A DNA stretch of 64,000 nt from Druceiella hillmani (lineage: Eukaryota > Arthropoda > Insecta > Lepidoptera > Hepialidae), in the NCBI GenBank assembly GCA_039881145.1, contig JAYKKI010000088.1, forward strand, positions 2,271,501 to 2,335,500. Reading direction: 5' to 3'. The first letter of the stretch is position 1. Every line of letters starts with the position of its first letter. The notes under the pieces were generated by a model. That model was given only the letters and a program-made list of their open reading frames with translations, made no database searches and was not told the DNA's origin. Positions 37,978 through 49,454 of the stretch are shown piece by piece. Made by a program: the position numbers and the translations under genes.

Positions 37978-38165
37978 ATTACTGGCTTTGCCCGCGACTT
38001 CGTTCGCGTGAATAGGTGACGTTAGCTGTATTTATTTTGAAAATATCATAAACTAAATAACATTAATATAGTAATCACTATTGTAGATCACACAAAGAAA
38101 AAGCCGGTCGCCCGGTGGAAATTGAACCCATGTCTTCCAACTGACCTGTCGATTCTAATCTATTA
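37978..38165. mobile_element. RTE-like motif and tRNA-like SINE fragment
   Basis: CTGGCTTTGCCCGCGACTTC then GTTCGCGTGAATAGG resembles a motif I associate with abundant lepidopteran non-LTR elements. About 90 bp on, the minus strand reads GACATGGGTTCAATTTCCAC, close to a Pol III B box (GGTTCRANTCC), followed by CGGGCGACCGGC. Both are fragments, and the assignment rests on short motifs. Confidence 0.4.
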
Positions 38166-38298
38166 TTTTTTATTTATTTTTGCTGTGTCTATAAGCATTA
38201 AGTTAAATAAAAACGTTAATAAATGGCGTCGCGGTGCTAACGTTGTAATATTGACAAAACCCGGGTTTTTAAAAAATTGGTAATAAGGTTCATTATTT

Positions 38299-38483
38299 AA
38301 GTCTGTAATGTTTAAAATGATTGTTTGTTCAGCAACGCCTTACGCGAAAAAAAACTTTGTGATGAAGACAACCTACGACAGTTCAAATTTAAGTCTATAA
38401 TGTTTAAAATGATTGTTTAAATCGCTCAGCAACGCCTTACGCGAAAAAAACTTTGATGATGGAGACCACCTACGTCAGTTCAA
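38299..38483. repeat. 92-bp tandem duplication
   Basis: AAGTCTGTAATGTTTAAAATG (38299) and AAGTCTATAATGTTTAAAATG (38391) head two copies sharing CAGCAACGCCTTACGCGAAA and TTTGATGATG-like sequence, ending at GTTCAAA. The second has a small insertion (AAATCGC). Confidence 0.92.
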
Positions 38484-40185
38484 AGGACAATTTCTTCATT
38501 CCAAGCCAACTGAATTTGACGCAGATGCAGTGCGTTAGAGACATGTAGTACAAAATGATCGTGATTGTTATATCGATGATTAATTAATATAAAATCCATA
38601 ATAATATAAATTATAACATTAATGATCACTTATTACATATTAGCCAAACCAATATTATAGTAGAAGATGAAATTGTGAATACTCGCCTTAAAAGAAAAGG
38701 GCCGATATTTTTGATAAGGTGTGATAATTTTGATTTGTGAATTTATTAAAATGATTCAACCACTATTGGCAACAAATAAAGAACTTAACATGCACTTAAT
38801 ATTACATCACAACATTTATCGTTTTATTTACTTCTATCATACTTTAAAATAAAATTCTATTTTAAAAATGGAGCGCATATAACAAATTATTTATTATTAT
38901 TGGATAATTATTATTGGAGTCAATATAAAAAATTATTTTTTTTCGTTTAACAAAATGAATGGGCTAATATTGGTAATAATTGGATAACTTAATAGGTCAT
39001 AACAGCACTTATTATTTTATTTATCTGTATCATACTTTAAAATAAAATTATGTTTATAAAATTAAGTCGGTTTGATACCCTTAAAAGTTAATTTTTTATT
39101 TAAAAAAATTAATAAATTAATTATTGGTAACAACTGTAGAAACCTTTCGGTTCACTAATATTAGCGTTAACTTACCTATACATACCCCGTACTATTACGT
39201 ACCTGACTACGGTACCGTTGACAATTATTAATGGTTATGCGGGAAACGGCTGTTTCACGTTGATTCATTCTCAAGGGACTGCCGTTCCGCGGCGCTGCGA
39301 AGGGACGGAAATATTTCCGCAAGTGTAACGTGGGAAAGGGTTAGAAAGGGGTGTGATATTTATCTGGGGAATTCATTTTGTGGGAAGATGTCGTAATTAT
39401 TGCGTTGTGCGCTTGCGGAGCGGAGATATGCTATAGCTATACGGCGATGGCATGTTGATGTGCTAATTAAGGAGATATGAAATAATTAAGGTGAAAAGGG
39501 GTGAAAGAGGTGTCAGCTAGAGTTACTCGTTGATTGAGATCATAGGGGTAGATTCATCTCGCCATGGCACACGAGGCTTACTTGAAACGCTTTCGATAAT
39601 AATTTATTTGGGTACCATGAGGGCAGTTTAAAGGAGAGGTGAGGTTATTGGGGTACTGGAAAGTTGATCGTCTGTTTCCCTATCTATCGTTCTATATAAA
39701 TATGCATGAAGAAGAGCAGAATTGATGCAGGTATTATTTGAATTTCGATTTAATTGTACTTTGTATTGAGAAGTGATAAAACTATCACTTTTGCTGCCCA
39801 CCTTGAAAATCGCCTTTAGTTTCTACATTAGAGGAGTGTTCGTGGCTTGTAATTTGATATAGAGGAACTTGTGATGGGTGTGTAGTGCAAAAGATATTAA
39901 TTGTTAGGAATAAAAGAGAGTTGGTTTTCGAAACTTGACAGACCAAAAAGCGCTCAAGTTTAAGCACCTCGGATGAATAGCGTTTCGTATCGGCATTGTT
40001 AGACACACTTTAATTCAGTTAAAGAGAAAAAAATATATTAACTATAAACTTTGACCTAGGCGATTGTAAAATATACATTGTGTATAATGGTACGTTATTT
40101 TGACACAAAAACATAGTTATGTGATTAAAACTTTTTAATAGATATATTGCTTGTGTCATCATACTTATTCTTGTCTGCGGCGGGC
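38484..40185. other. A+T-rich DNA, then a GC-richer block and repeat P copy 2
   Basis: At 38800-39060, CATACTTTAAAATAAAATT occurs twice (about 190 bp apart), a weak tandem duplication. 39170-39680 is less A+T-rich, with CCGTTCCGCGGCGCTGCGAA near 39283; no reading frame is convincing. 39585-39860 is the second copy of dispersed pair P (first copy 15935-16560). Confidence 0.45.
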
Positions 40186-41654
40186 CACATTTGTCCAGAC
40201 CTCTTTTTGGAAAATTTATATTTTCTTGTTTTAATGTAAAATCCTAGAAAATAAATTTAACTATTTCAAAACAACCCATTACTTCCTACCCATCCTTAAT
40301 TTTATGAAACGGTTCATTGCTCTTCAATTTTGTAAACAACTCATAATTTGTGGGAAAACACGTGAATTATAGAGCGAATATATAAACATGTACACTAAAA
40401 AATGTATTGAAATCTTCAAACCAAGATTTTGTTTGTGTTCATAGTATATAGATTTGTCTGAATAACATGTAACGTAAGTGTTTATATCACTAGTAAGACA
40501 CTAGACACTAGATACGGATCACATTTGAGGCAATTTTTACTGAAATTTAATGTTGCAAATACTTTCTATAAAGTACCTAGCTCATTACTTTTCGATTACG
40601 GGATACTCCAAGGCATAAACATATTGTTGCAAGTTTCTACTATTTCATTATCTTACTCCTTGATCCAATCAAATGTTACAGATTTACAAATAAGCCTTTA
40701 CACAAAATTTATTTTAATAATAAAACATTTTTCAGTCAAAATTCATCCGTAAATTATAAATAAATTTAGCTGCCTTAATAACATTTTAGCAACATAAAAG
40801 CTCACAGACGAATTTTAATAATACAACATCATTACAGCAATGACAACATTACGATAGATATCTTTATTATATACTGTTACAGCGACGAACCTGCTAATGA
40901 TTTTAAGAAAATTCGGCATTAAATGGAATCTTTGGTGAAAATATCGAACTTATAAGAACTGTTATTTGCTGCAAAAGGGTTTATTTTATTCCTAGGCAAT
41001 TTTTTAATTTAATATGTATATTTTAGTGTATTTAATAAAACTAATAAATATTTAAAAAATGTATAAATAAAATTAATAGGATGAAAATTATCAGCAATTG
41101 GAAATTATCCTTTAATTTTATCCTTTTAAAATCATAGTTGATAAATTATAAAGTTGTTCTGACCATAATACTTTTATGGTTTCAGTAATTTAATTAGTTT
41201 TTTTGTGTTGATATAATAATTTAATAAAAAACATTTCCTTACTTGACTATATTTTTTATCAAACTTTGAATTCAATATGGAAAAGCAAATCAAACAAATA
41301 AAGAATGACGGAGCTTTTACAGAAAAGCTGTTACTCGGGTCAACGCCGTTGAATGATTATATCCGAGTATGGCATGTCGATGAAGTTAAGTTTTAAGAAT
41401 GTTTGAAATATTAACGCATTCAGATCTTCTGCATATCCATAAATATTTATGTACGTATATATATATGTATGTATATTATGTCCATAATATTTATGTATGT
41501 ATATTATGTCACCAATATGATTTCATTAAATTTAAATTATGAATTTGGGCAAGGTAACTTTTTATGCGATCAGGGTATTACAGAGTATTAAAGTTTTTCA
41601 TCTCAGGCAATGGATATTTCATGTCATTTTAACTATCTAACTCCACATTTCTAG

Positions 41655-42110
41655 GTATCAATCCAAATTGTCTTACGAATAAATAACTACTTCCTTTTGC
41701 TCTCTCACCCCCGGAACAGGATAGAGTTCCATCTATATTGGCCGCTAGGGGGTATTAAACTTGCTTATATAGGTACTAAACCCTTTTTTCGTTACGGTTT
41801 GACATTAAGTCTTCTTTCGGGCGCAAGGCCTGGAGGTGATCCATAAAGACGGACTTTTTACCTACTTGTCCTTCGCTTTATGATGCTCCCGTCTAATGTA
41901 TGCAGAGTTCCCCTGCGCGGTCGCGGCCGAGCGAGGAATTATTTAGTTTTGCGGACACGACTTCAGTGGAAAATATTAAAGGATTCGTGAAGATAAAATT
42001 GTGACGTCGTAAAAGTTGATTTATCTTATTTTATATATTTGCAGTACAAATGGAAGCTTCGAATGAATTACATAATAAAATAAGATCCTAAATAAAAATA
42101 CTGCTGTTGA
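41655..42110 (+). repeat. Family F copy (F-b)
   Basis: TCTTACGAATAAATAACTAC, CCCGGAACAGGATAGAGTTC, GGCCGCTAGGGGGTATTAAA, TTTTTTCGTTACGGTTTGAC, TGATGCTCCCGTCTAATGTA and GCGGTCGCGGCCGAGCGAGG. It is much closer to F-c (59375-59830) than to the giant inverted repeat, as expected from the duplication A/B. No transposase frame is seen. Confidence 0.85.
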
Positions 42111-42231
42111 ATTTTTGAGAAAAAATAAAGGTCAGAGCACTTAAAGGGAAAGCTGCACCTAAATGAAGCTGATCATGTTAGAGGTAGAATAAAAATAAAA
42201 TTACTTTTAGGAAGAGTAATAAAAAGATTTC

Positions 42232-42234
<3 letters not shown>

Positions 42235-42326
<92 letters not shown>
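42235..42326. repeat. (TA)n microsatellite
   Basis: About 92 bp of TA with one TATG interruption at about 42277; absent at the equivalent place in copy B. Confidence 0.97.
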
Positions 42327-42328
<2 letters not shown>

Positions 42329-42460
42329 CAAAGAAAATACTGGAAAAGCGTAAAAACCATTTAGCATCGCTTGATTTAAATTAAACACCATATTTTGGTT
42401 TTAAAAGTTTCTGCTGAATGTGCTGAAACTCATAATCCTTGCTGACTACACTTAATATTC

Positions 42461-43112
42461 TGAACACCAATATTTTTTTCTTATTTTTGTATTATAGACC
42501 ACAAAATAAGGAAAAAATAAGAAAATTTGTGGGGAAAAGAGTATTAAAATATTGCGTTGTATGTTTTAAGTATTGCCTATTTTAATAATCTGAACACCAA
42601 TATTTTTTTCTTGTTTTTGTATTATAAACCATAAAATAAGGAAAAATTAAGAAAATGTTGTGGGGAAAAGAGCATTAAAATATTGCGTTGTATGTTTTAA
42701 GTATTGCCTATTTTAATATTCTGAACACCAATATGTTTTTCTTGTTTTTGTATTATAGACCGCAAAATAAGGAAAAATTAAGACAATTTTCTGGGGAAAA
42801 GAGTATTAAAATATTGCGTTGTATGTTTTAAGTATTGCCTATTTTAATAATCTGAACACCAATATTTTTTTCTTGTTTTTGTATTATAAACCATAAAATA
42901 AGGAAAAATTAAGAAAATGTTGTGGGGAAAAGAGTATTAAAATATTGCGTTGTATGTTTTAAGTATGGCCTATTTTAATAATCTGAACACAAATATTTTT
43001 TTCTTGTTTTTGTATTATAGACCACAAAATGAGGAAAAATTAAGAAAATATTGTGGAGAAGAGTATTAAAATATTGCGTTGTATGTTTTAAGTATTGCCT
43101 ATTTTATAAATA
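42461..43112. repeat. 131-bp minisatellite, 5 copies
   Basis: TGAACACCAATATTTTTTTC recurs at 42461, 42591, 42722, 42853 and 42984. Shared blocks include TTTGTATTATAGACCACAAA, AATAAGGAAAAATTAAGAAA and TATTGCGTTGTATGTTTTAA. Copy B carries only one diverged unit at about 59860-59955 (TAGATCACAAAATAAGC ... GGGGAAAGAG), so the array grew after the duplication. Confidence 0.96.
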
Positions 43113-43489
43113 ATGAAGCAATCACACCTTTACAGTAATGTGACCAAAGCAAAGTATTAATTCAAAACTTATTTATTAGATTTTAATTGATTAACGTATT
43201 AGAAGCTATCAATGAGTAAGAACAAGGTAGCAAGCAGTAATTGATTGACAAAGGTTTTATAATAACTTTAAAATAATCAACAAAAACAAAACCAAATGGA
43301 TAGTCAGTTGTCGTAATAGTTTATCGTATCTTTACAACTTATCATATATATTAATACGCTAAGGTTTTAAGATGTTACTCTCCCTTTTTAGAAAAAACCT
43401 CACAACTAATCCACATAAATGATATATCATTTTATAGATAATTGCTTGCTCTACCGGCATCCACAACTAAAAAATTTATTATTGCTATT

Positions 43490-43765
43490 GTTTTTGCAAA
43501 TTAATTAATTATTAAAATTATATACACAAAACAGCAATGCTGCCATCTAACGGCTCAACGTCAATATGATTGACGGTCGGTAAAATTTTTGTTTAATTTC
43601 AAATCCACTCACATATAAATAAAGTGGCGCTTTAGCTCAATGCTTTTGATACTTGCGCCTCTATATGTCAATTTTAGTAAAATATTTGTTTGATCTGTCA
43701 TCTGAGCTTCATAATGGAATAAATAATAATGCGAAGACTTTGCACGGGTCACGCTAGTTTAAAAT
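43490..43765. mobile_element. RTE-like 3-prime end fragment
   Basis: It ends GCGAAGACTTTGCACGGGTC then ACGCTAGTTT, similar to an end motif (CGTGCGAAGCC.GG.CGGGTC.GCTAGT) I remember for common lepidopteran repeats. The upstream CAGCAATGCTGCCATCTAAC is compatible. No coding part remains. Confidence 0.4.
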
Positions 43766-43861
43766 AATGATAAAACTTTTCTATGAAATATTTTAATTAA
43801 TTTAAAATTAATAATAGTATATAGGATATTTTAATACAAAAAAGTAAAACTCCTTCTTGGA

Positions 43862-44432
43862 TTCACAAAAGTGTTGACACACGTCCAATAGAATTAAAAA
43901 AAAATTAATGAATACAATATTGTTTATATTTTGTTTGTCCTCTCTTTTCTTCTATAATTGCTTTTAGACATTCCAGCATAAATGTTACCAAATTATCGTT
44001 TGTATTTGATACATATTTCTACACTTTCCCAACATTTTTTCGAAGATTTTTTATTCGTAGTGGTTGCTTTTATTCCTGTTTATGTCTAGCTCTCCCTAAA
44101 TATATTCCGTCAGGTTAAAATTTGGTGATTGAGATTGAAATTCAAGTCAATTTGGTATATTTCCTTATATCAATTTCATTATAGTCTTAATTTCATGCTT
44201 TGAATCCTTGTTTTACAACAAAATTCATTCTTGATTATTTTAAACAAATTATAGCGCAGAATATCAAAGTAAATACAGTAATCTATATGAGCTATACTAG
44301 ATTTCCTATTCCTGATGCAGCCATCGACCCATAAACCATATTTCACATCCACCATAGTACGTACTAAGTTTTCTTCATTTGCACCATGCTCGTTTCTTTT
44401 GTCACTGCCTAAAAATCTATCTTCATAAAGAA
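43862..44432 (-). pseudogene. Tc1/mariner-type transposase fossil
   Basis: Read on the minus strand with several frameshifts, the order of Tc1-family landmarks is kept: a stretch like SDKRNEHGANEENLV, then MAASGIGNL, DYCIYFDILRYNLFK, then SPNFNLTEY followed by a TAG-interrupted GELD, and finally CLKAIIEEKRGQTKY. In active Tc1 enzymes these correspond to the G-G-G-x-V-x-W-G region, the second catalytic-domain segment, SPDLNPIEH.W and the C-terminal RR..VI...GG.TKY. The catalytic Asp residues are not readable. A Tc1-like terminal context (AAAGTGTTGACACACG) lies at 43869-43884. It is long dead. Confidence 0.8.
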
Positions 44433-44589
44433 ATAAAATGTTTAAAAAAATAAAAATCTAAGCGCTTTCTTTTATACATTTCTTATTTAAATGGTTTATG
44501 ACTGAGACCTGAAGGGGCCGGTATTCAAATTACACGTTATTTTGAAGTTTAATATTTAGCAAATTGTTTTTGATTCTTCTTCTTTGTCG

Positions 44590-45078
44590 TTACACTCTTT
44601 GTAGAGTGGTCGTGGTCATCACGTCTACATTAGTGGCCTGTTTCACAATGCGACGCTACTCTTCGTGAACTTTTGCTCTTCTTGTACATTCGTGTAGTGG
44701 TCCGTTGAAGGTCTTCTCTATTTGATCTGTCCATCTCATTATTAATCTGCCGCGTGGTCTGATGCCTTCGACTTTACGCTGTACTATTAGGTCTTCAATG
44801 GATTGGCATCCGCGCCGTGTTATATATCCAAAGAAAGTGAGAATACAAGCTTGTACTGTGCTTGATAGTTTTTGTTTGATACCCAGCGCTCAAAGAATGG
44901 ACTCATTGGTTGAAAATTTCATCCACGATATACCGAATATTCTTTGCCAGCACAACATCTCAAGGGCATCCATCCGTTTTTTCTCACTTTCGCGTAGAGT
45001 CCATGTTTCAGTAGCACAGAAGAATATGTCCTTGATTATGCCAGGAGGATGAAAATTCAACCTCAAAACAATCCTCAA
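44590..45078 (-). pseudogene. RTE-type non-LTR retrotransposon, C-terminal fossil
   Basis: One minus frame runs about 160 codons with two internal stops. It contains ETWTLRESEKKRMDALEML, then CWQRIFGISWMKFSTNESIL followed by a stop, ALGIKQKLSSTVQACILTFF, GYITRRGCQSIEDLIVQRK, VEGIRPRGRLIMRWTDQIEK and a second stop where a Trp codon would be (EE-stop-RRIVKQ). This order (WTL..., RI.W....TN.SIL, RI..F.GHI.R, GR...RW.DQI) is the C-terminal region downstream of the reverse transcriptase in RTE-clade elements abundant in insects. The reverse transcriptase itself is missing. It lies within duplication A, with no counterpart in B, so it was inserted later. Confidence 0.88.
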
Positions 45079-45429
45079 ACAAAATATTGTTCTCAGGTTA
45101 TATGCATATCGATTTCATATATACTAGTATGAAACTTTTCAGTGTGTGGAATCCTGACAGACGGATGGTGGATCATATTGGTCCTTGTTTCTTTATGAAA
45201 TTCTAAATAAAATTAATCCTCTATTTGATTTCTCCTTTTAAAATTAAGGATTAAAACTTCAAACTCATCTTTCAACCACAATTGTTTTTAACACCATCAT
45301 TCACGTATTTATGAGACTTTTGTTAACCACTTCTTGGTTTAAATTAGGTTTAAACTGAACAGAAGTGAAAACAAATGTGATCTAGAGACAATAGTCACGT
45401 ATGGTAAAGCGATGAGATTATTTAACTTC

Positions 45430-45760
45430 TCCTACTATAAATACAAAGGATAGCGTTAATAAAGCAATTTGCACCGAGAAATTCTCATTTTAGTCTTATC
45501 CATAATAATAACATTGCACACGACCTCTCTCTCTAAAGTGTCTACCATATTTCAATTTCAACCTTACTGAAATTTGATGGAAAACCTTTGGTTAGGAGGA
45601 GACCTGCAGAAGGCAATTTCCATAGGAATAAATGTATTTGTAATACTGTTGCTTCCCGTAGGACCATTAATAATCATCAAAGTCGTGTTTTAGGAGAAAA
45701 TTAATATATATGTTTGGATTTAAATTTACTTATTTTGGGAATTATACGAGGAAATCCTAA
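45430..45760 (+). pseudogene. Best-conserved block of duplication A, broken coding-like frame
   Basis: It matches 60830-61105 more closely than the flanks. A TATA-like CTATAAATACAAAGGATAGC (from 45436) lies upstream of ACCATATTTCAATTTCAACC. From an ATG at 45577 a frame of 38 codons reads MENLWLGGDLQKAISIGINV and continues hydrophobically (ILLLPVGPLIIIKVVF) to a TAG at 45691; a TGA precedes it at 45568. Copy B keeps the same reading with a 1-bp insertion and an added stop. It may be a decayed exon of a membrane protein; I considered a chemoreceptor but have no diagnostic motif. Confidence 0.3.
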
Positions 45761-45961
45761 ATATGCAAGGTGTAACAAAGAACGTGTCTATTATTTATAA
45801 AACTAATTCTCTGCATCAAACTGAGTAGAAAATATAAATGCACTTAGGGAAAATTATCAACCATTTCGGAAAAAAATATTGCTTGGAAATAATTTTTAAA
45901 ATGCTTGGAAATAATTTGACTAACACTGAATATTTCAGTAAAATACTGGTGTACAAAGAAT

Positions 45962-46190
45962 CTAAACGATGTGTCCTATTACGATGTGTCCTATACGCAT
46001 TTCATCTTCATTCTCACATTCACTTTGAGAGATCTTTATGTAACTCCACAGAAAAAAGTCTATTTTTGTTAAATCTGGAGACCACAGGCGTGGTGCATAT
46101 CGATCAATCCACCGATCGTTAAATTCTGCTTGGATATCTATACGTACGGTAGACGAGGAGTTTGCTTACCAGCATCCATAATCGACATTA
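45962..46190 (-). pseudogene. DDE transposase C-terminal fossil
   Basis: A continuous minus frame contains QAEFNDRWIDRYAPRL, WSPDLTKIDFFLWSYIK and SQSECENEDEM before a TAG (45962-45964). In related insect transposases the pattern is FP.RWIGR.GP..WP.RSPDLTPLDFFLWG..K, where the segment after SPDL follows the second catalytic region. The part upstream of 46147 is frameshifted. Neighbouring duplicated words (CGATGTGTCCTAT, 45967 and 45982; GCTTGGAAATAATTT, 45881 and 45904) are local slippage. It is distinct from the Tc1 fossil at 44 kb. Confidence 0.8.
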
Positions 46191-46984
46191 GGTCGTCTGA
46201 AATATCTACAAACATAACAGTTCATCATTATTAAATGCAGTAAAAACGCAACTATTTTGATCCTGTTTTCATCTGAGCATTGATTAAGTATATAATTAAT
46301 TTGTTTATATGTTTTTTTCTCAATTAATTTTTCTATTAATTATGATGCTAAATAACAATAAAGGTTAGATGCCATGGCGCCTAGCACTATCAACTCGAAT
46401 TTTGTACCATTTCAAGGTGCGAGTTGTAAATGAAACAATTTAATTAAATATTAATGTTATTGACAAGATTAGCAACTTTTTTAGTTTCCTCAATTTTTTT
46501 GAGGAAACTAAAAAATGTTACATTCAATTTGAAACAGATTATCGCTTGGACATGTTCTTGGAAATGGATACGTTCTTTGATACACTTTTATATGAAAGAA
46601 GTAATAAATTTTTAACGTTAGCTGGAATCCTGGATATTTTCAACCTATGTACTAAAGTAGAAAGCTACAAGGCAATCAATTAGTGTTTTAAATTAATGTA
46701 TCCACAATACCTTTGTAAAAACAATTATATATTTTTGATCATCGAGTATATATCTGAGCGATAGTGGAGGTCCGGAAGATATGAAGCTTTTCGATCTTAT
46801 CTGAGTGAAAAAAAATTAATTCTCATAGGTTCGTTTTGATGTCTTACAGCAGGTTTATTTATACATCAAGATGTTTTTCTCAGGGAGGCCAGAGGTATCA
46901 ATTTGAAACTAATATAACATACTAAGTTTAATTGCACCTTTTCTATTGCTCTTAGCCTTGTTCAACCTTCTAATTCAGTTTAAT
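46191..46984. other. A+T-rich DNA with one perfect hairpin
   Basis: No gene seen. The only structure is the 16-bp-arm hairpin at 46477-46515. Confidence 0.4.
46477..46515. repeat. Perfect hairpin, 16-bp arms, 7-bp loop
   Basis: TTTTTTAGTTTCCTCA (46477-46492) pairs exactly with TGAGGAAACTAAAAAA (46500-46515) around ATTTTTT. It resembles a terminator shape, but in this eukaryotic context it is more likely a template-switch product. Confidence 0.93.
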
Positions 46985-47275
46985 AAAAAGATGCGGTTTT
47001 TTAAATATCACGTACTTTGGTACTGTTGAACGTATTTCCTGTTAACCTAGAATCTTGAAATTGAATGAAAATTTAGGTCTTGTGGTACAACTAAAGAGAA
47101 ATCGAAAAATCATTAGTTTATAATTCTATGTGGAATTATTATGTGACAAACTATTTTTTCCATTTTCCTATTATCGTTTTTTTGTACATTTGTAAAAGTC
47201 TACTTATTAAGTTTTACAACAATATCGCATAATGATAGGGAAACCTTAGGGTGCGGAGTTTTACTCGTACTTTAC
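46985..47275 (-). mobile_element. Degenerate copy of element C (C6)
   Basis: ACGTATTTCCTGTTAACCTA then GAATCTTGAAATTG resembles the interior block at 34927-34955. The end GGGTGCGGAGTTTTACTCGT resembles the remembered complement of the head (GTGCGCGAGTCCGACTCGC). It is heavily mutated. Confidence 0.5.
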
Positions 47276-47496
47276 TGTATTTTTATTTCTTTGCTTGCGA
47301 AGCAAGGTCAATTCGACAACAAAAAGCTCCGTAAGTAAAATATCTGTTTCTATTATATTTCGAAAAGCTTGGGGGTGGAGGAAGTTGAGTGTTAAAGAAG
47401 GCCTTTATCCACCTCCCACCCCCGCCCCTTTCCAAATATTAGGAAATATGCTTCAATTATACTCTATTGCTCATGGTTACTTTAAAGCAAATTAAT

Positions 47497-47806
47497 ACTG
47501 TTATAAGATTTCGTCAATTAAATTAAAACTGTTATAAGATTTTGTCAATTAAATTAAAACTGTTACAAGATTTCGTCAATTAAATTAAAACTGTTACAAT
47601 ATTTCGTCAATTAAATTAAAACTGTTATAAGATTTCGTCAATTAAATTAAAACTGTTACAAGATTTCGTCAATTAAATTAAAACTGTTATAAAATTTCGT
47701 CAATTAGATTAAAACTGTTATAGGATGTCGTCAATTAAATTAAAACTGTTATAAGATTTCGTCAATTAAATTAAAACTGTTATAAGATTTCATCGTTATA
47801 AAATTA
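47497..47806. repeat. 31-bp minisatellite, 10 copies
   Basis: ACTGTTATAAGATTTCGTCA then ATTAAATTAAA recurs every 31 bp from 47497 to 47776; the last unit is truncated (TTTCATCGTTATAAAATTACG). Only 1-2 changes per unit (TATAAG/TACAAG/TACAAT). A SINE begins immediately after the array. Confidence 0.97.
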
Positions 47807-47813
47807 CGTCACC

Positions 47814-47985
47814 ACCATGGTATGTTGGGCTGATCACAAGGCATACGGCCTTTGACTGCGCGGCTCACCGCGTGGACCAGGTTTGACTCTAGGCCGCTCG
47901 TCGAGAAGGGCTGGACTTGTGTTCTGGTTGGATGCAAGAGATTGCTCTTGTAGCAATAAGTCCACCATATGTATCAAATTTATAC
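47814..47985 (+). mobile_element. tRNA-like SINE, copy 2
   Basis: CCATGGTATGTTGGGCTGAT, CACAAGGCATACGGCCTTTG, GCGCGGCTCACCGCGTGG, a B-box-like CAGGTTTGACTCTAGG, then GAGATTGCTCTTGTAGCAAT and AAGTCCACCATATG. It matches the minus-strand copy at 17327-17483 in the same order. The GCGGCTCACCGCG segment is itself a short stem. RNA polymerase III transcription is inferred only from the B-box resemblance. Confidence 0.7.
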
Positions 47986-48321
47986 ATTATAGTACATAAA
48001 TAAATAATATTTCTATATTCTATTAGATATTCCACTTGGTAGAGAATAAGAGTTATAATGAACCATTTCAGGTTCCTCTTTTTTTGCATCACACAAAACT
48101 TGAAATATTACAGAAAGTATAATTTGACCCATTCATTAAAAGCTCACTCAAAGTTGGGAGATGAAGTGAGATATATTTTATTTCATTGAATTTTTTATCA
48201 AATTGAAAAAAAATAATTTTCACTCATCATAAATTAAAACATTAGATCAGAAAAAGGAAATGGGTTTTTCGTATTTTGAGCCCACCTCCTGGGAATTGTA
48301 CCGGTGGGAAAGCCGTATTGT

Positions 48322-48363
48322 TATATATATATATACATATATATGTATATATATATATATATA
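48322..48363. repeat. (TA)n microsatellite
   Basis: About 42 bp of TA repeats with TACATA and TATGTA interruptions. Confidence 0.95.
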
Positions 48364-48417
48364 GTAGTTATAGGCTAGCACAATTGTATATAGTGTTGGG
48401 CCTAGGCGTTAGAAGAA

Positions 48418-48965
48418 TAAAAAACCGGCCTTGTGCGAGTCGGACTCGCTCACGAAGGTTTCTGTAACACCAAACAATATGTTTATATTTCTCAAAGACA
48501 CTGTAAAAAGCAAAGTTATTATTGCACTCGGTACCGGAAATATCCCATATCTCAAAAATTACACAACGTATCTTATTCAACTCAATTTTCAAAGAAAGAA
48601 ATTTGAAAGTTTATTTTAAGTTAATAACTACATAACTAGATTATTTTTTTCCATAAATTTATACACGTTAAAAGTATGCTTTTTAAAACTTTAGAAGCGC
48701 ATATCTCATCGACTATTTACTTAAAGAAAAAAGTTATTTTGGCCTCCTTTCATCCCTCAGTTACACGTATGGACTGCCACCCGTAATATTATTTTTTTTT
48801 CATCATTCCACGATTTCGTTGTAAAGCGGTTCATAGAAGACACCTACTATCCGAATTTCGTCTCTATATAGTGCCAATAGTATTGGAGTAAAATGGCTGT
48901 GACATACGGACGAACAGACGGACATACGAAAATGATGAAGTTTTAAGTGTTCGGTTTTTGCAATC
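48418..48965 (+). mobile_element. Element C copy (C7)
   Basis: The head AAAAACCGGCCTTGTGCGAG then TCGGACTCGCTCACGAAGG is the best match in the window to the remembered element. The distal part has GGCTGTGACATACGGACGAA then CAGACGGACATACG, as expected of its tail. The final CCCTTTGGGTA-type end is lost. ORFs through it (48368-48619, both strands) are artefacts. Confidence 0.7.
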
Positions 48966-49030
48966 AGATAAATAGAGATTGTATTTTTTTAGATGTCAGG
49001 TTATTTTTCATATTAATTTATAAATGATAA

Positions 49031-49070
49031 TTCCACGGAACTCTTTGATGGTGCAAAGAGTTCCGCGGAA
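49031..49070. repeat. Near-perfect hairpin, 16-bp arms, 8-bp loop
   Basis: TTCCACGGAACTCTTT (49031-49046) pairs with AAAGAGTTCCGCGGAA (49055-49070) with one mismatch around GATGGTGC. Confidence 0.92.
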
Positions 49071-49118
49071 ATTTCATTTACAAGTTGAAACAAAGTGTCT
49101 AAAAAGAATGTCCGTTAT

Positions 49119-49123
<5 letters not shown>

Positions 49124-49157
<34 letters not shown>
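49124..49157. repeat. (TA)n microsatellite
   Basis: About 34 bp of AT repeats with one phase break. Confidence 0.95.
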
Positions 49158-49454
49158 CTAAGCATTCCCGACTGAGTCGTCAGAAAAAGCCACATAAACT
49201 TAAAAAGAGAAAAAAAGGCATTCATTTTAGACAACCACAGAACGAATGTCAATGTCAGTTAATTGTTTATTTTTAATTAGAGCAATGGAATTTAGGCAAT
49301 GGCTACACACGCCTGCACAATGAGTTGTAATATTTATTAATTACCTCCGAAATTTGAAATGGTACCAGCACATGACAAATTGTGTAGTGCGGCAACGTTT
49401 TTAGGTCGTGTTTTTAAACTTTTCCTTTTTAACGCTAACGAAGTTTAAAATATA

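Larger units (their letters stand above)
40190..45790. repeat. Old segmental duplication, copy A
   Basis: Matching blocks in the same order as 57690-61140: GAAACGGTTCATT (40307), a segment ending TCAGTCAAAATTCATCCG (about 40740), CACAGACGAATT (40804), AATTCAATATGG-AAAGCAAATC (about 41270), family F (41655), GTAGCAAGCAGTAA (about 43228) and AATTTCCATAGGAATAAATG (about 45616). Copy A is longer because of a 131-bp array, (TA)n, a Tc1 fossil and an RTE fossil. Divergence is high (many indels), so the duplication is old. Confidence 0.8.

Noticed and set aside
46477..46515. Rho-independent terminator
   Set aside because: A stem followed by A/T runs looks like one, but everything else indicates a eukaryotic genome, and there is no upstream gene.
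47814..47985. Functional tRNA gene
   Set aside because: Only a B-box-like segment is present. I could not fold an acceptor stem and anticodon arm, and the same sequence recurs with a retrotransposon-type tail.
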